Shown here: one piece after another, positions 45,210 to 62,644 of the stretch
Layout: every line of letters starts with the position of its first letter
Numbering within the stretch: position 1 is the stretch's first letter
NCBI RefSeq assembly: GCF_013155545.1
Contig: NZ_JABJVV010000001.1
Coordinates: 124,001-188,000 of the forward strand
Direction: 5' to 3'
DNA: 64,000 bases
Source: Caenimonas soli
Lineage (GTDB): Bacteria > Pseudomonadota > Gammaproteobacteria > Burkholderiales > Burkholderiaceae_C
Translations under genes and position numbers: made by a program
Notes under the pieces: generated by a model
Databases searched by the model: none
What the model was told of the DNA's origin: nothing
What the model saw: the letters and a program-made list of their open reading frames with translations, nothing else

Positions 45210-48074
45210 ATGTCAAGTACCACCGTCGCCGAGTTTGCCGCCGAACTCAAGAAATCTCCGGACACGCTGCTTGAACAGCTTCGCAGCGCCGGCGTGGCCA
45301 AATCCGCCACGACCGATGCCCTCAGCGAAGCCGACAAGCAGAAGCTGCTGGGTTACCTGCAAGCCAGTCACGGCACTGCCGCGCCTGAACGCAAGAAGAT
45401 CACCCTGGTGAAGAAATCCACCAGCGAGATCAAGCAGGCCGACTCGTCCGGCAAGGCCCGCACCATCCAGGTGGAAGTGCGCAAGAAGCGCACCTTCGTC
45501 AAGCGCGACGAGGGCGGCGACACGGCCGTGATCGAGGCGCCCGAACCCGAGGTGCAAGCCCCGGCGCCTTCGCGTGCCGAAGATGCCGAACTCGCCCGCC
45601 GCGAGGAAGAAGCACGGCGTCAGGCCGAGCTGATCCGCAGGCAGGAAGAGGACCTGGCGGAAAAGCGCCGCCAGCGCGAAGAAACCGAAAGGCGCGAACG
45701 CGAAGCCGAAGAGCGCGCCGCGAACTACGCCGCCAACGAAGACCAGAAGAAGGTCCAGGCCAGCACCGAGAAGGCCGAGGCCAACCAGGAAGCCGCTGAC
45801 GCAGCTGCTGCACGCGTTGCAGCCCAGGCCGAGGCGCGTGAGAAGGCTGCCGCTGAGTCCAAGGCGCGTGCCGACGAGGAAGCCGCCCGCGCGGCCGACC
45901 TCGGCGATCGCCGCCGCAAGGCCGAGGCCGAGGCTGCCGCTATCCGTTCGATGATGTCCGCACCCAAGAAGGTGCTGGTCGCGCACAAGCCGCCCGAAAA
46001 GATCGTGGTCAAGGCCGAGCCGGCCAAGCCCGCCGCCAAAGGCACGCTGCACAAGCCGGCCGTCGGCACCGGCACCGGCCGTCCCGCCACGGGCGCTCCG
46101 GCACCGGCCGGTGGACCGGGCGCAGGCAAGGAAGTCAAATCGGCCAAGCTGTCGTCCAGCTGGGCCGGCGATCCTTCCAAGAAGAAGGCCATTCCGACCC
46201 GTGGCGACGCCACCGGCGGCGTGGGCCGCAACAGCTGGCGCGGAGGCCCGCGTGGCCGCCGTGGCAACGAGCGCGATCATCGCGACGACCATGTGCAAGC
46301 CGCACCGGTCGAAGCACGCGTGATCGAAGTGCACGTGCCCGAAACCATCACGGTCGCCGAACTGGCGCACAAGATGGCCGTCAAGGCCTCCGAGGTGATC
46401 AAGCACCTGATGAAGCTGGGCCAGATGGTCACCATCAACCAGCCGCTGGACCAGGACACGGCCATGATCGTGGTCGAGGAAATGGGCCACAAGGCCGTCA
46501 CGGCCGCGCTGGACGACCCGGAAGCCTTCACCGAAGAAGACGTCGGAGCAACCGAGGGCGAAGCCCTTCCGCGCGCCCCGGTGGTCACCGTCATGGGCCA
46601 CGTCGACCACGGCAAGACTTCACTGCTGGACTACATCCGCCGCGCCAAGGTGGCGGCGGGCGAAGCCGGCGGCATCACCCAGCATATCGGCGCGTATCAC
46701 GTACAGACCGAGCGCGGGATGATCTCCTTCCTGGACACCCCGGGCCACGAAGCGTTCACCGCCATGCGTGCCCGTGGTGCGCAAGCCACCGACATCGTGA
46801 TCCTGGTGGTCGCGGCCGACGACGGCGTGATGCCTCAGACCAAGGAAGCCATCAAGCACGCGAAGGCGGCCGGTGTGCCCATCGTGGTCGCGATCAACAA
46901 GATCGACAAGCCAGATGCCAACGCGGACCGCGTGAAGCAGGAACTGGTGACCGAAGAGGTCGTGCCGGAAGAGTACGGCGGCGAATCGCCGTTCGTGGCG
47001 GTGTCGGCCAAAACCGGCGAGGGCATCGATGCCCTGCTGGAGCAGGTTCTGCTGCAAGCCGAAGTGCTGGAACTGAAGGCGCCGGTCGAAGCCATGGCCA
47101 AGGGCCTGGTCATCGAAGCCCAGCTGGACCGGGGCCGCGGTCCCGTGGCCACCGTGCTGGTGCAGTCCGGTACGCTCAAGACCGGTGACGTGGTGCTGGC
47201 CGGCCAGACCTATGGCCGCGTGCGAGCCATGCTGGACGAGGACGGCAAGCCGATCAAGACGGCCGGTCCGTCGATCCCGGTGGAAATCCAGGGCCTGACC
47301 GAAGTGCCGCAAGCCGGCGACGAATTCATGGTGATGACCGACGAGCGGCGCGCCCGCGAAATCGCGACCTACCGTGCCGGCAAGTTCCGCAACACCAAGC
47401 TGGCCCGCCAGCAGGCCTCCAAGCTGGAGAACATGTTCACCGACATGACCGCCGGCGAAGTGAAGATGGTTCCCATCATCATCAAGGCCGACGTGCAGGG
47501 TTCGCAGGAAGCGCTGGGCCAGTCGCTGCTGAAACTTTCCACCGACGAGGTGAAGGTGCAGCTGGTGTACTCGGCTGTGGGCGCCGTCAGCGAATCGGAC
47601 GTCAACCTGGCTATTGCTTCGAAGGCCGTGATCATCGGCTTCAACGTGCGCGCCGATGCGGGCGCACGCAAGCTGGCCGAAGGCAACGGCGTGGACATCC
47701 GCTACTACAGCATCATTTACGACGCGGTGGACGAGCTCAAGGTCGCCATGTCGGGCATGCTAACGCCGGACAAGAAGGAAGAAGTCATCGGTACGGCCGA
47801 GATTCGCCAGGTGTTCAAGGTCAGCAAGATCGGCTCTATCGCCGGCTGTATGGTCACCTCCGGCGTGGTTCGCCGCTCGGCGCGCCTGCGCCTGCTGCGC
47901 GACAACGTGGTGGTGTTCACCGGCGAGCTGGAGTCGCTCAAGCGCTTCAAGGACGATGCCAAGGAAGTCAAGGAAGGTTTCGAGTGCGGCCTGAACATCA
48001 AGGGCTACAACGACATCTCCGAAGGCGACCAGCTGGAGTTCTTCGAGATCAAGGAAATCGCCCGCACGCTGTAA
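45210..48074 (+). CDS. infB: Translation initiation factor IF-2
   Basis: 954 residues, long form with an Ala/Glu-rich N-terminal extension of about 380 residues (many EAxxR repeats; the extension is a strong coiled-coil-like stretch at about 125-250). The GTPase domain starts near residue 463 (GHVDHGKTS), with DTPGH and NKID following, then the IF2 beta-barrel and C1/C2 domains that bind fMet-tRNA. It is the initiator-tRNA GTPase. 23 bp after nusA; internal starts may give shorter forms as in E. coli (not shown). Confidence 0.95.
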   Translation: MSSTTVAEFAAELKKSPDTLLEQLRSAGVAKSATTDALSEADKQKLLGYLQASHGTAAPERKKITLVKKSTSEIKQADSSGKARTIQVEVRKKRTFVKRDEGGDTAVIEAPEPEVQAPAPSRAEDAELARREEEARRQAELIRRQEEDLAEKRRQREETERREREAEERAANYAANEDQKKVQASTEKAEANQEAADAAAARVAAQAEAREKAAAESKARADEEAARAADLGDRRRKAEAEAAAIRSMMSAPKKVLVAHKPPEKIVVKAEPAKPAAKGTLHKPAVGTGTGRPATGAPAPAGGPGAGKEVKSAKLSSSWAGDPSKKKAIPTRGDATGGVGRNSWRGGPRGRRGNERDHRDDHVQAAPVEARVIEVHVPETITVAELAHKMAVKASEVIKHLMKLGQMVTINQPLDQDTAMIVVEEMGHKAVTAALDDPEAFTEEDVGATEGEALPRAPVVTVMGHVDHGKTSLLDYIRRAKVAAGEAGGITQHIGAYHVQTERGMISFLDTPGHEAFTAMRARGAQATDIVILVVAADDGVMPQTKEAIKHAKAAGVPIVVAINKIDKPDANADRVKQELVTEEVVPEEYGGESPFVAVSAKTGEGIDALLEQVLLQAEVLELKAPVEAMAKGLVIEAQLDRGRGPVATVLVQSGTLKTGDVVLAGQTYGRVRAMLDEDGKPIKTAGPSIPVEIQGLTEVPQAGDEFMVMTDERRAREIATYRAGKFRNTKLARQQASKLENMFTDMTAGEVKMVPIIIKADVQGSQEALGQSLLKLSTDEVKVQLVYSAVGAVSESDVNLAIASKAVIIGFNVRADAGARKLAEGNGVDIRYYSIIYDAVDELKVAMSGMLTPDKKEEVIGTAEIRQVFKVSKIGSIAGCMVTSGVVRRSARLRLLRDNVVVFTGELESLKRFKDDAKEVKEGFECGLNIKGYNDISEGDQLEFFEIKEIARTL

Positions 48075-48092
48075 AGCGTGTGGCCTGGTGCC

Positions 48093-48464
48093 ATGCCCGC
48101 GAAGAAGTCATCCACGCCCAACCGCAGCTTCAAGGTTGCCGATCAGATCCAGCGCGATCTGACGGAGCTGATCGCGCGCGAGCTGAAGGATCCGCGGGTG
48201 GGCATGGTCACCATCCAGGCCGTCGAGGTGACACCCGATTACGCCCACGCGAAGATCTTCTTCAGTGTGCTGGTCGGCGACCCGAAGGAATGTGAAGAAG
48301 CGCTCAACCAGGCGGCAGGATTTCTGCGCAACGGCCTGTTCAAGCGCCTGCACATCCACACGGTGCCCACGCTGCACTTCCAGTTCGACCGCACGACCGA
48401 GCGTGCGGCGGACATGAACGCCTTGATCGCCAAGGCCGTTTCCTCGCGCGCAAAAGAAGACTAG
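48093..48464 (+). CDS. rbfA: Ribosome-binding factor RbfA
   Basis: 123 residues. A KH-fold 30S maturation and cold-shock factor: [23 protein letters not shown] is split by the family motif, and [15 protein letters not shown] follows. ATG 48093 is preferred; a GTG at 48078 adds five residues and is less likely. 18 bp after infB; 2 bp before truB. Confidence 0.92.
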   Translation: MPAKKSSTPNRSFKVADQIQRDLTELIARELKDPRVGMVTIQAVEVTPDYAHAKIFFSVLVGDPKECEEALNQAAGFLRNGLFKRLHIHTVPTLHFQFDRTTERAADMNALIAKAVSSRAKED

Positions 48465-48466
48465 CC

Positions 48467-49407
48467 ATGAACGCGCCACGCACCAGGGTGCAGCGGCGCC
48501 CTGTGCATGGGGTGTTGCTGCTCGACAAACCGCTGGGTCTTTCCAGCAACAACGCTTTGCAGAAGTGCAAATGGCTGCTGCGCGCCGAAAAGGCCGGCCA
48601 CACCGGCACGCTCGATCCGCTGGCCACCGGCGTCCTGCCCCTGTGCTTCGGCGCTGCGACCAAGTTCAGCCAGCTGCAACTCGATGCCGACAAGACCTAT
48701 GAGGCTACCGTGCGGCTGGGGGTCAAAACCTCCACCGGCGACGCCGAAGGCGAAGTCATCGAAGAACGTCCGGTCCCGACGATCACCGCCGAGCGCCTGG
48801 CCGAGGTGGTTGCGCAGTTCACCGGCGCAATGCGCCAGATGCCTCCCATGCACAGCGCGTTGAAGAAGGACGGAAAGGCCCTGTACGAGTACGCGCGGGC
48901 GGGCGAAGAAGTCGAGCGCGAAGCGCGCGACGTAGTCGTCTGGTCGCTGGAACTGGCCTTCGGCGAGACCCCGGACACCCTCAAGCTGCTGGCCAAGGTC
49001 AGCAAGGGAACCTACATCAGAACACTCGGCGAGGACATCGGCGAAGCCCTGGGCTGCGGCGGGCATCTCACGTCGCTGCGCCGGATCGCCACCGGTCATT
49101 TCGATTTGTCGGGGTGCATCACGCTGGACCGCCTGGAAGCCTTGAGCGAACAGGAACGGCTGTCCTGCCTCAGACCCGTCGATTCCCTGTTGCCCGACCA
49201 CACGCCCGTCACATTGGACGCGGACAATGCGGGCCGGTTCCTGAGCGGCTTGCGCCGGCGCGGAAACTGGCAGGACAACGAACACATCGCCGTTTTCGGC
49301 GAACAACCCCGGGCATTGCTCGGCACGGCCCACATCAAGGGCGGCGAACTCATTCCCGGTCGGCTGCTGAGCCCGCCGGAAGTCGCACAGATTTTGGAAA
49401 GCAACCT

Positions 49408-49411
<4 letters not shown>
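48467..49411 (+). CDS. truB: tRNA pseudouridine(55) synthase TruB
   Basis: 314 residues. Catalytic Asp50 in [27 protein letters not shown] precedes it. Modifies U55 in the T loop of all tRNAs. The C-terminal PUA-like domain is present. The stop overlaps the typA start by ATGA. Its placement after rbfA is the canonical order. Confidence 0.94.
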
Positions 49412-51237
<1,826 letters not shown>

Positions 51238-51239
51238 GA

Positions 51240-51255
51240 ATGCCTCGCGAGGCAT
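51240..51255. promoter_or_regulatory. 16-bp perfect palindrome over a start codon
   Basis: ATGCCTCGCGAGGCAT, perfectly symmetric, ends on the A and T of the start codon of the DMT transporter gene (ATG at 51254). In RNA it would form a short hairpin covering the ribosome site, and the spacing from the AGGA upstream is poor. It could be a regulator site, an RNA brake after typA, or chance in GC-rich DNA. Confidence 0.4.
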
Positions 51256-52126
51256 GAAGCTCACCCACACCAAGGCGGTCTTCCTGATGGTGGCCGTGAC
51301 CCTGATGTGGTCGATCGCTGGCGTGATCACGCGCCAGCTGGAGCATGCGCGCAGCTTCGAGATCACCTTCTGGCGCAGTTTCTTCACCGTACTGTCGCTC
51401 TTGGTGATCCTGCCGTTCTTCCAGGGACGCCAGGTCTTCGCCAAGATCCGCAGCGGCGGCCGGGCGCTCTGGATATCGGGGGTTTGCTGGAGCGTGATGT
51501 TCACCGCCTTCATGGTGGCGCTCACGCTCACCAGCGTGGCCAATGTGCTGGTCACCATGTCGGTGGGCCCCTTCCTCACGGCCCTGATGGCCCGCGTTTT
51601 CATCGGCTACCGCATTCCCATGCGCACCTGGATCGCGATCCTGGTGGCCGGCTGCGGCATCGCCTACATGTACGCGGCGCAAATGTCGGGCGGACAGCTC
51701 GCCGGCACCCTGGTGGCGCTTTGCGTGCCTCTGGCCGGCGCCGTGAACTGGACTGTGGTGCAGCGCTCCCAAGCCCGGGGGCTGAACATTGACCTGGTTC
51801 CTGCAGTGCTGGTCGGGGCGGTGATTTCGTGCCTGACCACGCTGCCGTTGGCCATGCCGTTCCAGGCCTCGGGCCACGATATCGGGCTGTTGGCCCTGCT
51901 GGGCCTGGTCCAGCTGGCGATTCCCTGCGCGTTGTCGGTGATGTGCGCCCGCGTGCTCAAGGCGCCCGAGATTGCGCTGCTGGCGTCGCTGGAAGTGATT
52001 TTCGGGATCTTGTTGGCCTGGGTCGGCGCTGACGAAGTGCCGAGCCACACGGTCCTGGCAGGCGGGGCGCTGGTGATCGGCGCCCTGGTGGTCAATGAAC
52101 TGGTGAGCTGGAGATTAAGGGCATGA
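51254..52126 (+). CDS. EamA-type DMT transporter
   Basis: 290 residues, ten predicted membrane helices in two EamA repeats (about 8-140 and 150-285). Small-molecule exporter of the drug/metabolite superfamily; substrate unknown. ATG 51254 is within a palindrome (51240-51255) and 16 bp after the typA stop. The stop overlaps the next start by ATGA, so it is coupled to the CoA hydrolase-like gene. Confidence 0.88.
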   Translation: MKLTHTKAVFLMVAVTLMWSIAGVITRQLEHARSFEITFWRSFFTVLSLLVILPFFQGRQVFAKIRSGGRALWISGVCWSVMFTAFMVALTLTSVANVLVTMSVGPFLTALMARVFIGYRIPMRTWIAILVAGCGIAYMYAAQMSGGQLAGTLVALCVPLAGAVNWTVVQRSQARGLNIDLVPAVLVGAVISCLTTLPLAMPFQASGHDIGLLALLGLVQLAIPCALSVMCARVLKAPEIALLASLEVIFGILLAWVGADEVPSHTVLAGGALVIGALVVNELVSWRLRA

Positions 52127-53187
52127 GCGACATCCTCTTCGAAATTCGTGCCGGCGTGGGCCTGATCACGCTGAATCGACCCAAGGCGCTGAATGCGCTG
52201 ACGCTTTCCATGATCCGCGAGCTCACGGCCACGCTGCTGGCGTGGCGCGATGACGCGGCTGTCCAGGCGGTAGCGATTCGGGGCCAAGGCAAGGAAGGGC
52301 CGTTCGGCGCATTCTGCGCCGGCGGCGATATCCGCTTCTTCCACCAGGCGGCGCTGGCAGGCGATCCCCGGCTGGAGGACTTCTTCACCGAGGAATACAG
52401 CCTCAATCACCTGATCCACCAGTACCCCAAGCCCTATGTGGCCTTCCTGGATGGCATCGTGATGGGCGGTGGGATGGGGATCTCGCAGGGGGCCAGGCTG
52501 CGCGTCGTCACCGAGCGCACGAAGATGGCCATGCCGGAAACCAACATCGGCCTGTTCCCGGATGTCGGCGGCGGGTACTTCCTGTCGCGCTGTCCCGGCC
52601 GCCTGGGCGAATACCTGGCGCTGACCGGCCACATGATCAGCGGTGCCGATGCAGTGGCTGCGGGGCTCGCTGACGTCTTCGTCGCATCAAGCGACCTTCC
52701 TGGCTGGTGGGACCGGCTGGCGGCCCAGGGCGCGACGGCCGAGCCGGCTGGGCAGGCGCAAGCGGGCCAAAGCCAGTTGGCGCTGGCGCGGGGCCAGATC
52801 GATGCCGTGTTTGGCCTGGCTAGTGTGACCCAGATCGTTGCGGCACTCGAAGCCGACATGTCGCCCTGGGCGGTCGAAACGGTCGCCGCGCTGCGCAAAC
52901 GCTCACCGCTGATGCTGCACGTCGTGCTGGAACAGGTGCGGCGTGGCCGCCAGATGAGCTTGGCCGACGACCTGCGCATGGAACGCGACATGGTGCGGCA
53001 TTGTTTTCACCTGCGACCGGGTGCCGCGAGCGAAACGGTGGAGGGCGTCCGGGCGCTGGCCATCGACAAAGACCACAGCCCCCGATGGAATCCGGCGCGG
53101 ATCGAAGAGGTCCCGCCGGAACTGGTGCAGGCCTTCTTCGACAGCCCCTGGCCGGCGCACGCGCACCCGCTGCGCGACCTGCGCTAG
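52123..53187 (+). CDS. Enoyl-CoA hydratase/isomerase family, 3-hydroxyisobutyryl-CoA hydrolase-like
   Basis: 354 residues, longer than the 260 of ordinary enoyl-CoA hydratases. [29 protein letters not shown] and the C-terminal HCFHLRPG with [14 protein letters not shown] match 3-hydroxyisobutyryl-CoA hydrolases (valine degradation). The Glu of the catalytic pair is expected in the PETNIG segment. No other valine catabolic genes are adjacent. It overlaps the DMT gene (ATGA) and its TAG stop forms a shared CTAG with the smpB stop on the other strand. Confidence 0.85.
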   Translation: MSDILFEIRAGVGLITLNRPKALNALTLSMIRELTATLLAWRDDAAVQAVAIRGQGKEGPFGAFCAGGDIRFFHQAALAGDPRLEDFFTEEYSLNHLIHQYPKPYVAFLDGIVMGGGMGISQGARLRVVTERTKMAMPETNIGLFPDVGGGYFLSRCPGRLGEYLALTGHMISGADAVAAGLADVFVASSDLPGWWDRLAAQGATAEPAGQAQAGQSQLALARGQIDAVFGLASVTQIVAALEADMSPWAVETVAALRKRSPLMLHVVLEQVRRGRQMSLADDLRMERDMVRHCFHLRPGAASETVEGVRALAIDKDHSPRWNPARIEEVPPELVQAFFDSPWPAHAHPLRDLR

Positions 53188-53657
53188 CGATTGCGGCTCT
53201 TCATGGCGCGCTCGACCTCGCGCTTGCCTTCCCGATCCTTGATGGTGTCGCGCTTGTCGTGCTCGGCCTTGCCCTTGGCCAGGGCGATCTCGCACTTGAC
53301 CTTGCCCTCTTTCCAGTGCAGGTTGAGCGGGACCAGGGTGTAGCCCTTCTGCTCGACCTTGCCAATGAGGCGCCGGATTTCTTCCTTGTGCAGCAGCAGT
53401 TTCTTGGTCCGCACGGCATCGGGGCTCACGTGGGTGGACGCCGTCTTGAGCGGATTGATCTGGCAGCCGATCACGTACAGCTCCCCGCCCTTGACCACGA
53501 CGTAACCGTCAGTCAGCTGCACCTTCCCCTCACGGAGGGCCTTGACTTCCCAGCCCTGCAGCACCATGCCGGCTTCGAACCTCTCCTCGAAGAAGTAGTT
53601 GTACGCCGCTTTCTTGTTGTCGGCGATGCGGCTTGCAGTTTCGGGTTTCTTGGCCAT
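53184..53657 (-). CDS. smpB: SsrA-binding protein SmpB
   Basis: 157 residues. Binds tmRNA and brings it to ribosomes stalled on broken m[25 protein letters not shown] at the N-terminus contains the family signature (split at N-K), and the basic C-terminus ([19 protein letters not shown]) enters the mRNA channel. ATG 53657 is used. Its stop codon overlaps the convergent gene's stop by sharing CTAG. The ssrA gene is not in this window. Starts 59 bp from the divergent ratA. Confidence 0.95.
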   Translation of the reverse strand: MAKKPETASRIADNKKAAYNYFFEERFEAGMVLQGWEVKALREGKVQLTDGYVVVKGGELYVIGCQINPLKTASTHVSPDAVRTKKLLLHKEEIRRLIGKVEQKGYTLVPLNLHWKEGKVKCEIALAKGKAEHDKRDTIKDREGKREVERAMKSRNR

Positions 53658-53716
53658 GGGCTTACAAATGGGGTGCGTGGCCGTATCTACAATGCCTCGC
53701 GGGCTCCGCATTCTCT

Positions 53717-54149
53717 ATGAAAACTGTTCACAAGTCCGTTCTCATCTGGTACAGCGCCGAGGAAATGTTCTCCCTGGTCGTCGATGTCGCCCGTTATCCC
53801 GAGTTTCTGCCATGGTGCGACCATGCGGCGGTCCTGGCGCAGGACGAGCATGGCATGAAGGCCGAAATAGGGATTTCCTTCAGCGGGATCCGCCAGGTTT
53901 TCCGGACTCGCAACGAACATGTGCCGGGGCGCCAAGTGACGATGAAACTGGTCGACGGGCCGTTTTCCCGGCTGGACGGCCAGTGGAAATTCATTCCCCT
54001 GGGCGGGGATAAGCAGCGTGCCTGCAAAGTGGAGCTGGAACTGCACTACGGCTTCGAGAACGCGGCCCTGGGCGCGCTGGTGGGGCCGGTTTTCGACAAG
54101 ATTGCGGGCAGCTTGGTCGATGCGTTCGTGAAGCGGGCGGAGCAGGTCT

Positions 54150-54157
<8 letters not shown>
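53717..54157 (+). CDS. ratA: RatA-type SRPBCC protein (ribosome association toxin/COQ10-like)
   Basis: 146 residues. The START-like fold of the COQ10/RatA group: VVDVARYPEFLPWCDHA near residues 22-38 is diagnostic. In E. coli RatA was reported to block 70S formation, while homologues bind ubiquinone; which applies here is unclear. Usually sits with rnfH and smpB, as it does here. Overlaps rnfH by 8 bp. Confidence 0.9.
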
Positions 54158-56587
<2,430 letters not shown>

Positions 56588-56600
56588 CCCTTAGCCGCCG

Positions 56601-58223
56601 ATGCAACACGACAAGATCCTCATCCTCGATTTCGGCTCCCAGGTCACCCAGCTCATTGCGCGGCGCGTGCGCGAGGCCCATGTGTTCTGCGAGGTCCATC
56701 CTTGCGACATGTCGGACGAGTGGGTTCGCGAGTACGCCAAGGATGGCAAGCTCAAGGGCGTCATCCTCTCGGGCAGCCACGCCAGCTTGTGGGAAGACGA
56801 TACGCTGCGCGCGCCTCGCGCCGTGTTCGAACTGGGCGTCCCGGTGCTGGGAATCTGCTTTGGCATGTACGCCCTGGCGGAGGCCCTGGGCGGCAAGGTG
56901 GAGGGCGGCCACAAGCGCGAATTCGGCTATGCCGAAGTGCGGGCGCGCGGCCACACCCGCCTGTTCGACGGCATCCAGGATTACGCCACGCCCGAGGGCC
57001 ACGGCATGCTGCATGTCTGGATGAGCCACGGCGACAACGTCACCGAAATGCCGCCCGGCTTCAAGCTGATGGCATCCACCGAATCGTGCCCCATTGCCGG
57101 CATGGCGGATGAGGAGCGCGGCTACTACGGCGTGCAGTTCCATCCGGAAGTCACGCACACCACACAGGGTAAGGCGATCCTCGATCGCTTCGTGCTGGAT
57201 ATCTGCGGTGCCCGCCCCGACTGGGTGATGCGGGACCATGTGGCCGAAGCGGTGGAAGCGATTCGCAAGCAGGTGGGCGATGAAGAAGTCATCCTCGGCC
57301 TGTCCGGCGGTGTCGACTCCTCGGTAGCTGCGGCCCTGATCCATCGCGCCATCGGTGACCAGCTCACTTGCGTGTTCGTCGATCACGGCCTGCTGCGCCT
57401 GAACGAGGGCGACATGGTCATGGAGATGTTCGCCGGCAAGTTGCACGCCAAGGTGATCCGGGTGGATGCCAGCGAGGTGTTCCTGGGGAAACTTGCGGGC
57501 GTTAGCGATCCGGAAGCCAAGCGCAAGATCATCGGCCGCGAATTCGTCGAGGTGTTCAAGGCGGAAGCCGCGCGACTGAAAGCCGGGCTGGACGGAGCGC
57601 ATAAAGGCGCAAAGTGGCTGGCGCAAGGCACCATCTATCCCGACGTGATCGAGTCGGGCGGCGCCAAGAGCAAGAAAGCCGTCACCATCAAGAGCCACCA
57701 CAATGTCGGCGGCTTGCCCGAGCAGCTGGGGTTGAAGCTGCTGGAGCCGCTGCGCGACCTGTTCAAGGATGAAGTCAGGGAACTGGGCGTGGCCCTGGGC
57801 CTGCCGCCGGAGATGGTCTATCGCCATCCGTTCCCCGGCCCCGGCCTGGGCGTGCGGATCCTCGGCGAGGTGAAGAAGGAGTACGCGGACCTGCTGCGCC
57901 GCGCCGACGCGATCTTCATCGAGGAGCTGCGCAACTTCAAGGACCCGTCCACCGGCAAGAGCTGGTATGACCTCACCAGCCAGGCGTTCACGGTGTTCCT
58001 GCCGGTCAAGAGCGTGGGCGTGATGGGCGATGGCCGGACCTACGACTACGTGGTGGCCTTGCGGGCCGTGCAGACCAGCGACTTCATGACGGCGGACTGG
58101 GCCGAGCTGCCCTACGCCCTGCTGAAGAAAGTTTCCAGCCGCATCATCAACGAGGTGCGCGGTATCAACCGCGTGACCTACGACGTGAGCAGCAAGCCGC
58201 CCGCCACCATCGAGTGGGAATAG
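56601..58223 (+). CDS. guaA: GMP synthase (glutamine-hydrolysing)
   Basis: 540 residues, slightly over the usual 525. Class I glutamine amidotransferase domain (1-200) with Cys86 in [10 protein letters not shown], then the ATP-pyrophosphatase with [10 protein letters not shown] (about 233-242) and the GMP synthase C-terminal dimer domain. Converts XMP to GMP. An 18-residue insertion in the synthetase part around [19 protein letters not shown] explains the extra length. Directly follows guaB. Confidence 0.95.
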   Translation: MQHDKILILDFGSQVTQLIARRVREAHVFCEVHPCDMSDEWVREYAKDGKLKGVILSGSHASLWEDDTLRAPRAVFELGVPVLGICFGMYALAEALGGKVEGGHKREFGYAEVRARGHTRLFDGIQDYATPEGHGMLHVWMSHGDNVTEMPPGFKLMASTESCPIAGMADEERGYYGVQFHPEVTHTTQGKAILDRFVLDICGARPDWVMRDHVAEAVEAIRKQVGDEEVILGLSGGVDSSVAAALIHRAIGDQLTCVFVDHGLLRLNEGDMVMEMFAGKLHAKVIRVDASEVFLGKLAGVSDPEAKRKIIGREFVEVFKAEAARLKAGLDGAHKGAKWLAQGTIYPDVIESGGAKSKKAVTIKSHHNVGGLPEQLGLKLLEPLRDLFKDEVRELGVALGLPPEMVYRHPFPGPGLGVRILGEVKKEYADLLRRADAIFIEELRNFKDPSTGKSWYDLTSQAFTVFLPVKSVGVMGDGRTYDYVVALRAVQTSDFMTADWAELPYALLKKVSSRIINEVRGINRVTYDVSSKPPATIEWE

Positions 58224-58256
58224 GGGGGAGGGCGCGGGCGGGGCACAATCTGTACT

Positions 58257-58883
58257 ATGTACCAGCCTCCCCAATTCAGGTCGACTGACCGCGCGCTGGC
58301 GGCGCGGTTGATGCGAGAGCACCCCTTTGCCAGCCTGATCTCCAACGACGACAACGGGCTGCCGTTCGTCTCGCACCTGCCCTTGCATCTGGAGGATAGG
58401 GGCGACGCCTTCGTCCTGCTGGGCCACTGCGCGCGGCCCAACCCGCATTGGCGCTATCTGGAGGCGCGGCCCACCGCAGTGGTGACCTTCCTGGGCCCCC
58501 ATGCCTACCAGTCGCCCAAGATTTATCCCGACCTCGCCCGCGTGCCCAGCTGGAACTACCTGGCGGTCCACTGCACCGTGTCTGCCACGCTGATCGAGGA
58601 TCCGGTGGCCAAGGACGGGCTACTGAAGAAACTCATAGGCGACCATGAGCCGCCGTACGCGGAACAATGGCGCGGACTGGGCGAGGACTTTGCGCGCAAG
58701 CTGCTGGCGGGCATCATGGCCTTCGAGCTCGAGGTGGTGGACCTGCAGTGCAAGCTCAAGCTGAATCAGCACCGTCCCGAATCCCACGCGGCCCTCAAGG
58801 CCGGCTACGCGCAAGGCAACGAGCAAGAGCGCGAACTCGCCCGATGGATGGACAGCCTGGGAATGGGCGTAGAGGAGAAATAG
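58257..58883 (+). CDS. FMN-binding PaiB-type protein
   Basis: 208 residues. PaiB family: MYQPPQFRSTDRALAARLM, HPFASLISNDDNGLPFVSHLP, then KLKLNQHRPESHAAL. It has a split-barrel flavin-reductase-like fold; B. subtilis PaiB affects sporulation and degradative enzyme genes, but most members are uncharacterised and may be enzymes. 33 bp after guaA and 1 bp before the next gene (TAGGATG). Confidence 0.88.
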   Translation: MYQPPQFRSTDRALAARLMREHPFASLISNDDNGLPFVSHLPLHLEDRGDAFVLLGHCARPNPHWRYLEARPTAVVTFLGPHAYQSPKIYPDLARVPSWNYLAVHCTVSATLIEDPVAKDGLLKKLIGDHEPPYAEQWRGLGEDFARKLLAGIMAFELEVVDLQCKLKLNQHRPESHAALKAGYAQGNEQERELARWMDSLGMGVEEK

Positions 58884-61399
<2,516 letters not shown>

Positions 61400-61412
61400 G
61401 CGGCTGGCGGGG

Positions 61413-61757
61413 TCAGCCCACCAGGGGGCTGGGACGCGAATTGAGTCCGTTGGGCAGCAGGCCCTGGAACTGGCGCGTTATGGAAGAGACCTTCTCGCGG
61501 GCCGCCATCTCGCCATGGATGGCGGCCAAAGCTCCCATGAGGTCGCCCCGCAGGTACCACAGGGCCTGGATGTCACTCGCATAGCGGATGCGGCGGGTGA
61601 CCTGCGGGAAGTGCTTGGGGCCTGTCTCGCCGAGCACGATGAGCATCGATTCCCGAATGTCCTCCGTCCCGTTCTCAAGGATGGATTCTGTCGGTTCTAC
61701 GGGGTTGCCCAGCAGGCCGTAGATGCTGCTTCTGAGGTTCGGTTTAAGCCAACGCAT
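61413..61757 (-). CDS. Small unknown protein, paralogue of the gene at 29398
   Basis: 114 residues from ATG 61757 (MRWLKPNLRSSIYGLL). Shares with 29398-29826 the blocks FPQVTRRIRYASD, LWYLRGDLMGALA, HGEMAAREK and LLPNGLNSRPSPL, in the same order, and ends at the last block. No domain known. A TTG at 61787 could extend it by ten residues. Stands alone, convergent with ldcA. A purine-rich stretch lies about 14 bases upstream; no strong SD at the usual place. Confidence 0.75.
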   Translation of the reverse strand: MRWLKPNLRSSIYGLLGNPVEPTESILENGTEDIRESMLIVLGETGPKHFPQVTRRIRYASDIQALWYLRGDLMGALAAIHGEMAAREKVSSITRQFQGLLPNGLNSRPSPLVG

Positions 61758-61984
61758 GATGTAGTTTTGGTCCCCCTGGCGGAACAAATTTGTCTTCTTG
61801 GACGCAAGTTATAAGGAGAATGACAAAAGTGCAAGACAGAATCGTGAATTAGTTAACGAAAAGCGACAGGCGAGACCAACTGCTTCGTAACGAACCGTCA
61901 ATCTTTGCTGTTCATTGCTGAGCCTAGGCCTTTGACCGGCTGTTAATGGCGGATGCTATTTGACATAATATACATCGTATCAAG

Positions 61985-62644
61985 TCACCATTTGCCTTTT
62001 GGCTGGGCCGCCCGTACCGATGCGGCGATCAGGTCCACTGAATCCTTGCGGTTGGCGCGATGGGCAAAGTCGATGGCCGTCAGGCCCAGCTGGTTCCTCA
62101 GCATCGGATCGGCGCCTGCCTCCAGCAGCAGCTTCACGGCGGCCGGCGTGCCGTAATGCGCCGCCATCATCAACGGCGTCGAGCCGTTCGGCGATTCGGC
62201 ATCGATGTACGCATGGTTCTCGAGCAGCAACTCCATGATGGCCAGATGTCCGTTGGTGGACGCATAGTGAAGCGGCGTCCACCCGGTCTTGTTGACGTCG
62301 GCGCCACGCTCTATGAGCTTCCTGGCCAGATCCAGATGGCCCTTGAGCGCCGCCATCATCAGCGGGCTCTCGTCCTGGAGCGTGCGGACCTCCAGGTTGG
62401 TCTTGGGCCAGGTGATCAGCGCCTCGGCGGCCTTGGGCGACGGTTCGCGCAGGGCCAGGTACAGGCCGGGCAGACCTTCTGCATTGGGCGTGTTGGGATC
62501 GAATCCGCGCTTGAGCAGATTCGTGATGGCCCCGCCGTCGTCTTGCTTAATGGCTGCGAAGAAGTCCTCGTAAGAACCGGCATGCAGGAGAGAATGTCCA
62601 AGCAGGACAACAAGATAAACGAGTTTTCTAATGTGATTTCTCAT
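61985..62644 (-). CDS. Exported ankyrin-repeat protein
   Basis: 219 residues. A hydrophobic N-terminus (LVYLVVLLGHSLLHAGS, about 8-24) suggests a signal peptide. Four ankyrin repeats follow: NAEGLPGLYLALREPS, DESPLMMAALKGHLDLAR, TGWTPLHYASTNGHLAI and NGSTPLMMAAHYGTPAA. Binds an unknown protein partner, presumably in the periplasm. ATG 62644 overlaps the tatD stop by ATGA. The region 61758-61984 between it and the next gene is AT-rich by this window's standards and has no gene seen. Confidence 0.85.
   Translation of the reverse strand: MRNHIRKLVYLVVLLGHSLLHAGSYEDFFAAIKQDDGGAITNLLKRGFDPNTPNAEGLPGLYLALREPSPKAAEALITWPKTNLEVRTLQDESPLMMAALKGHLDLARKLIERGADVNKTGWTPLHYASTNGHLAIMELLLENHAYIDAESPNGSTPLMMAAHYGTPAAVKLLLEAGADPMLRNQLGLTAIDFAHRANRKDSVDLIAASVRAAQPKGKW

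Noticed and set aside
61813-61852. Possible leader ORF with AAGGAG and ATG on the plus strand at 61820
   Set aside because: The ribosome site touches the ATG (1-base spacing), the frame has only 10 codons and no gene follows on that strand.
61960-61990. TTGACA followed by an AT-rich stretch on the plus strand
   Set aside because: No matching -10 at 16-18 bp and no plus-strand gene downstream.
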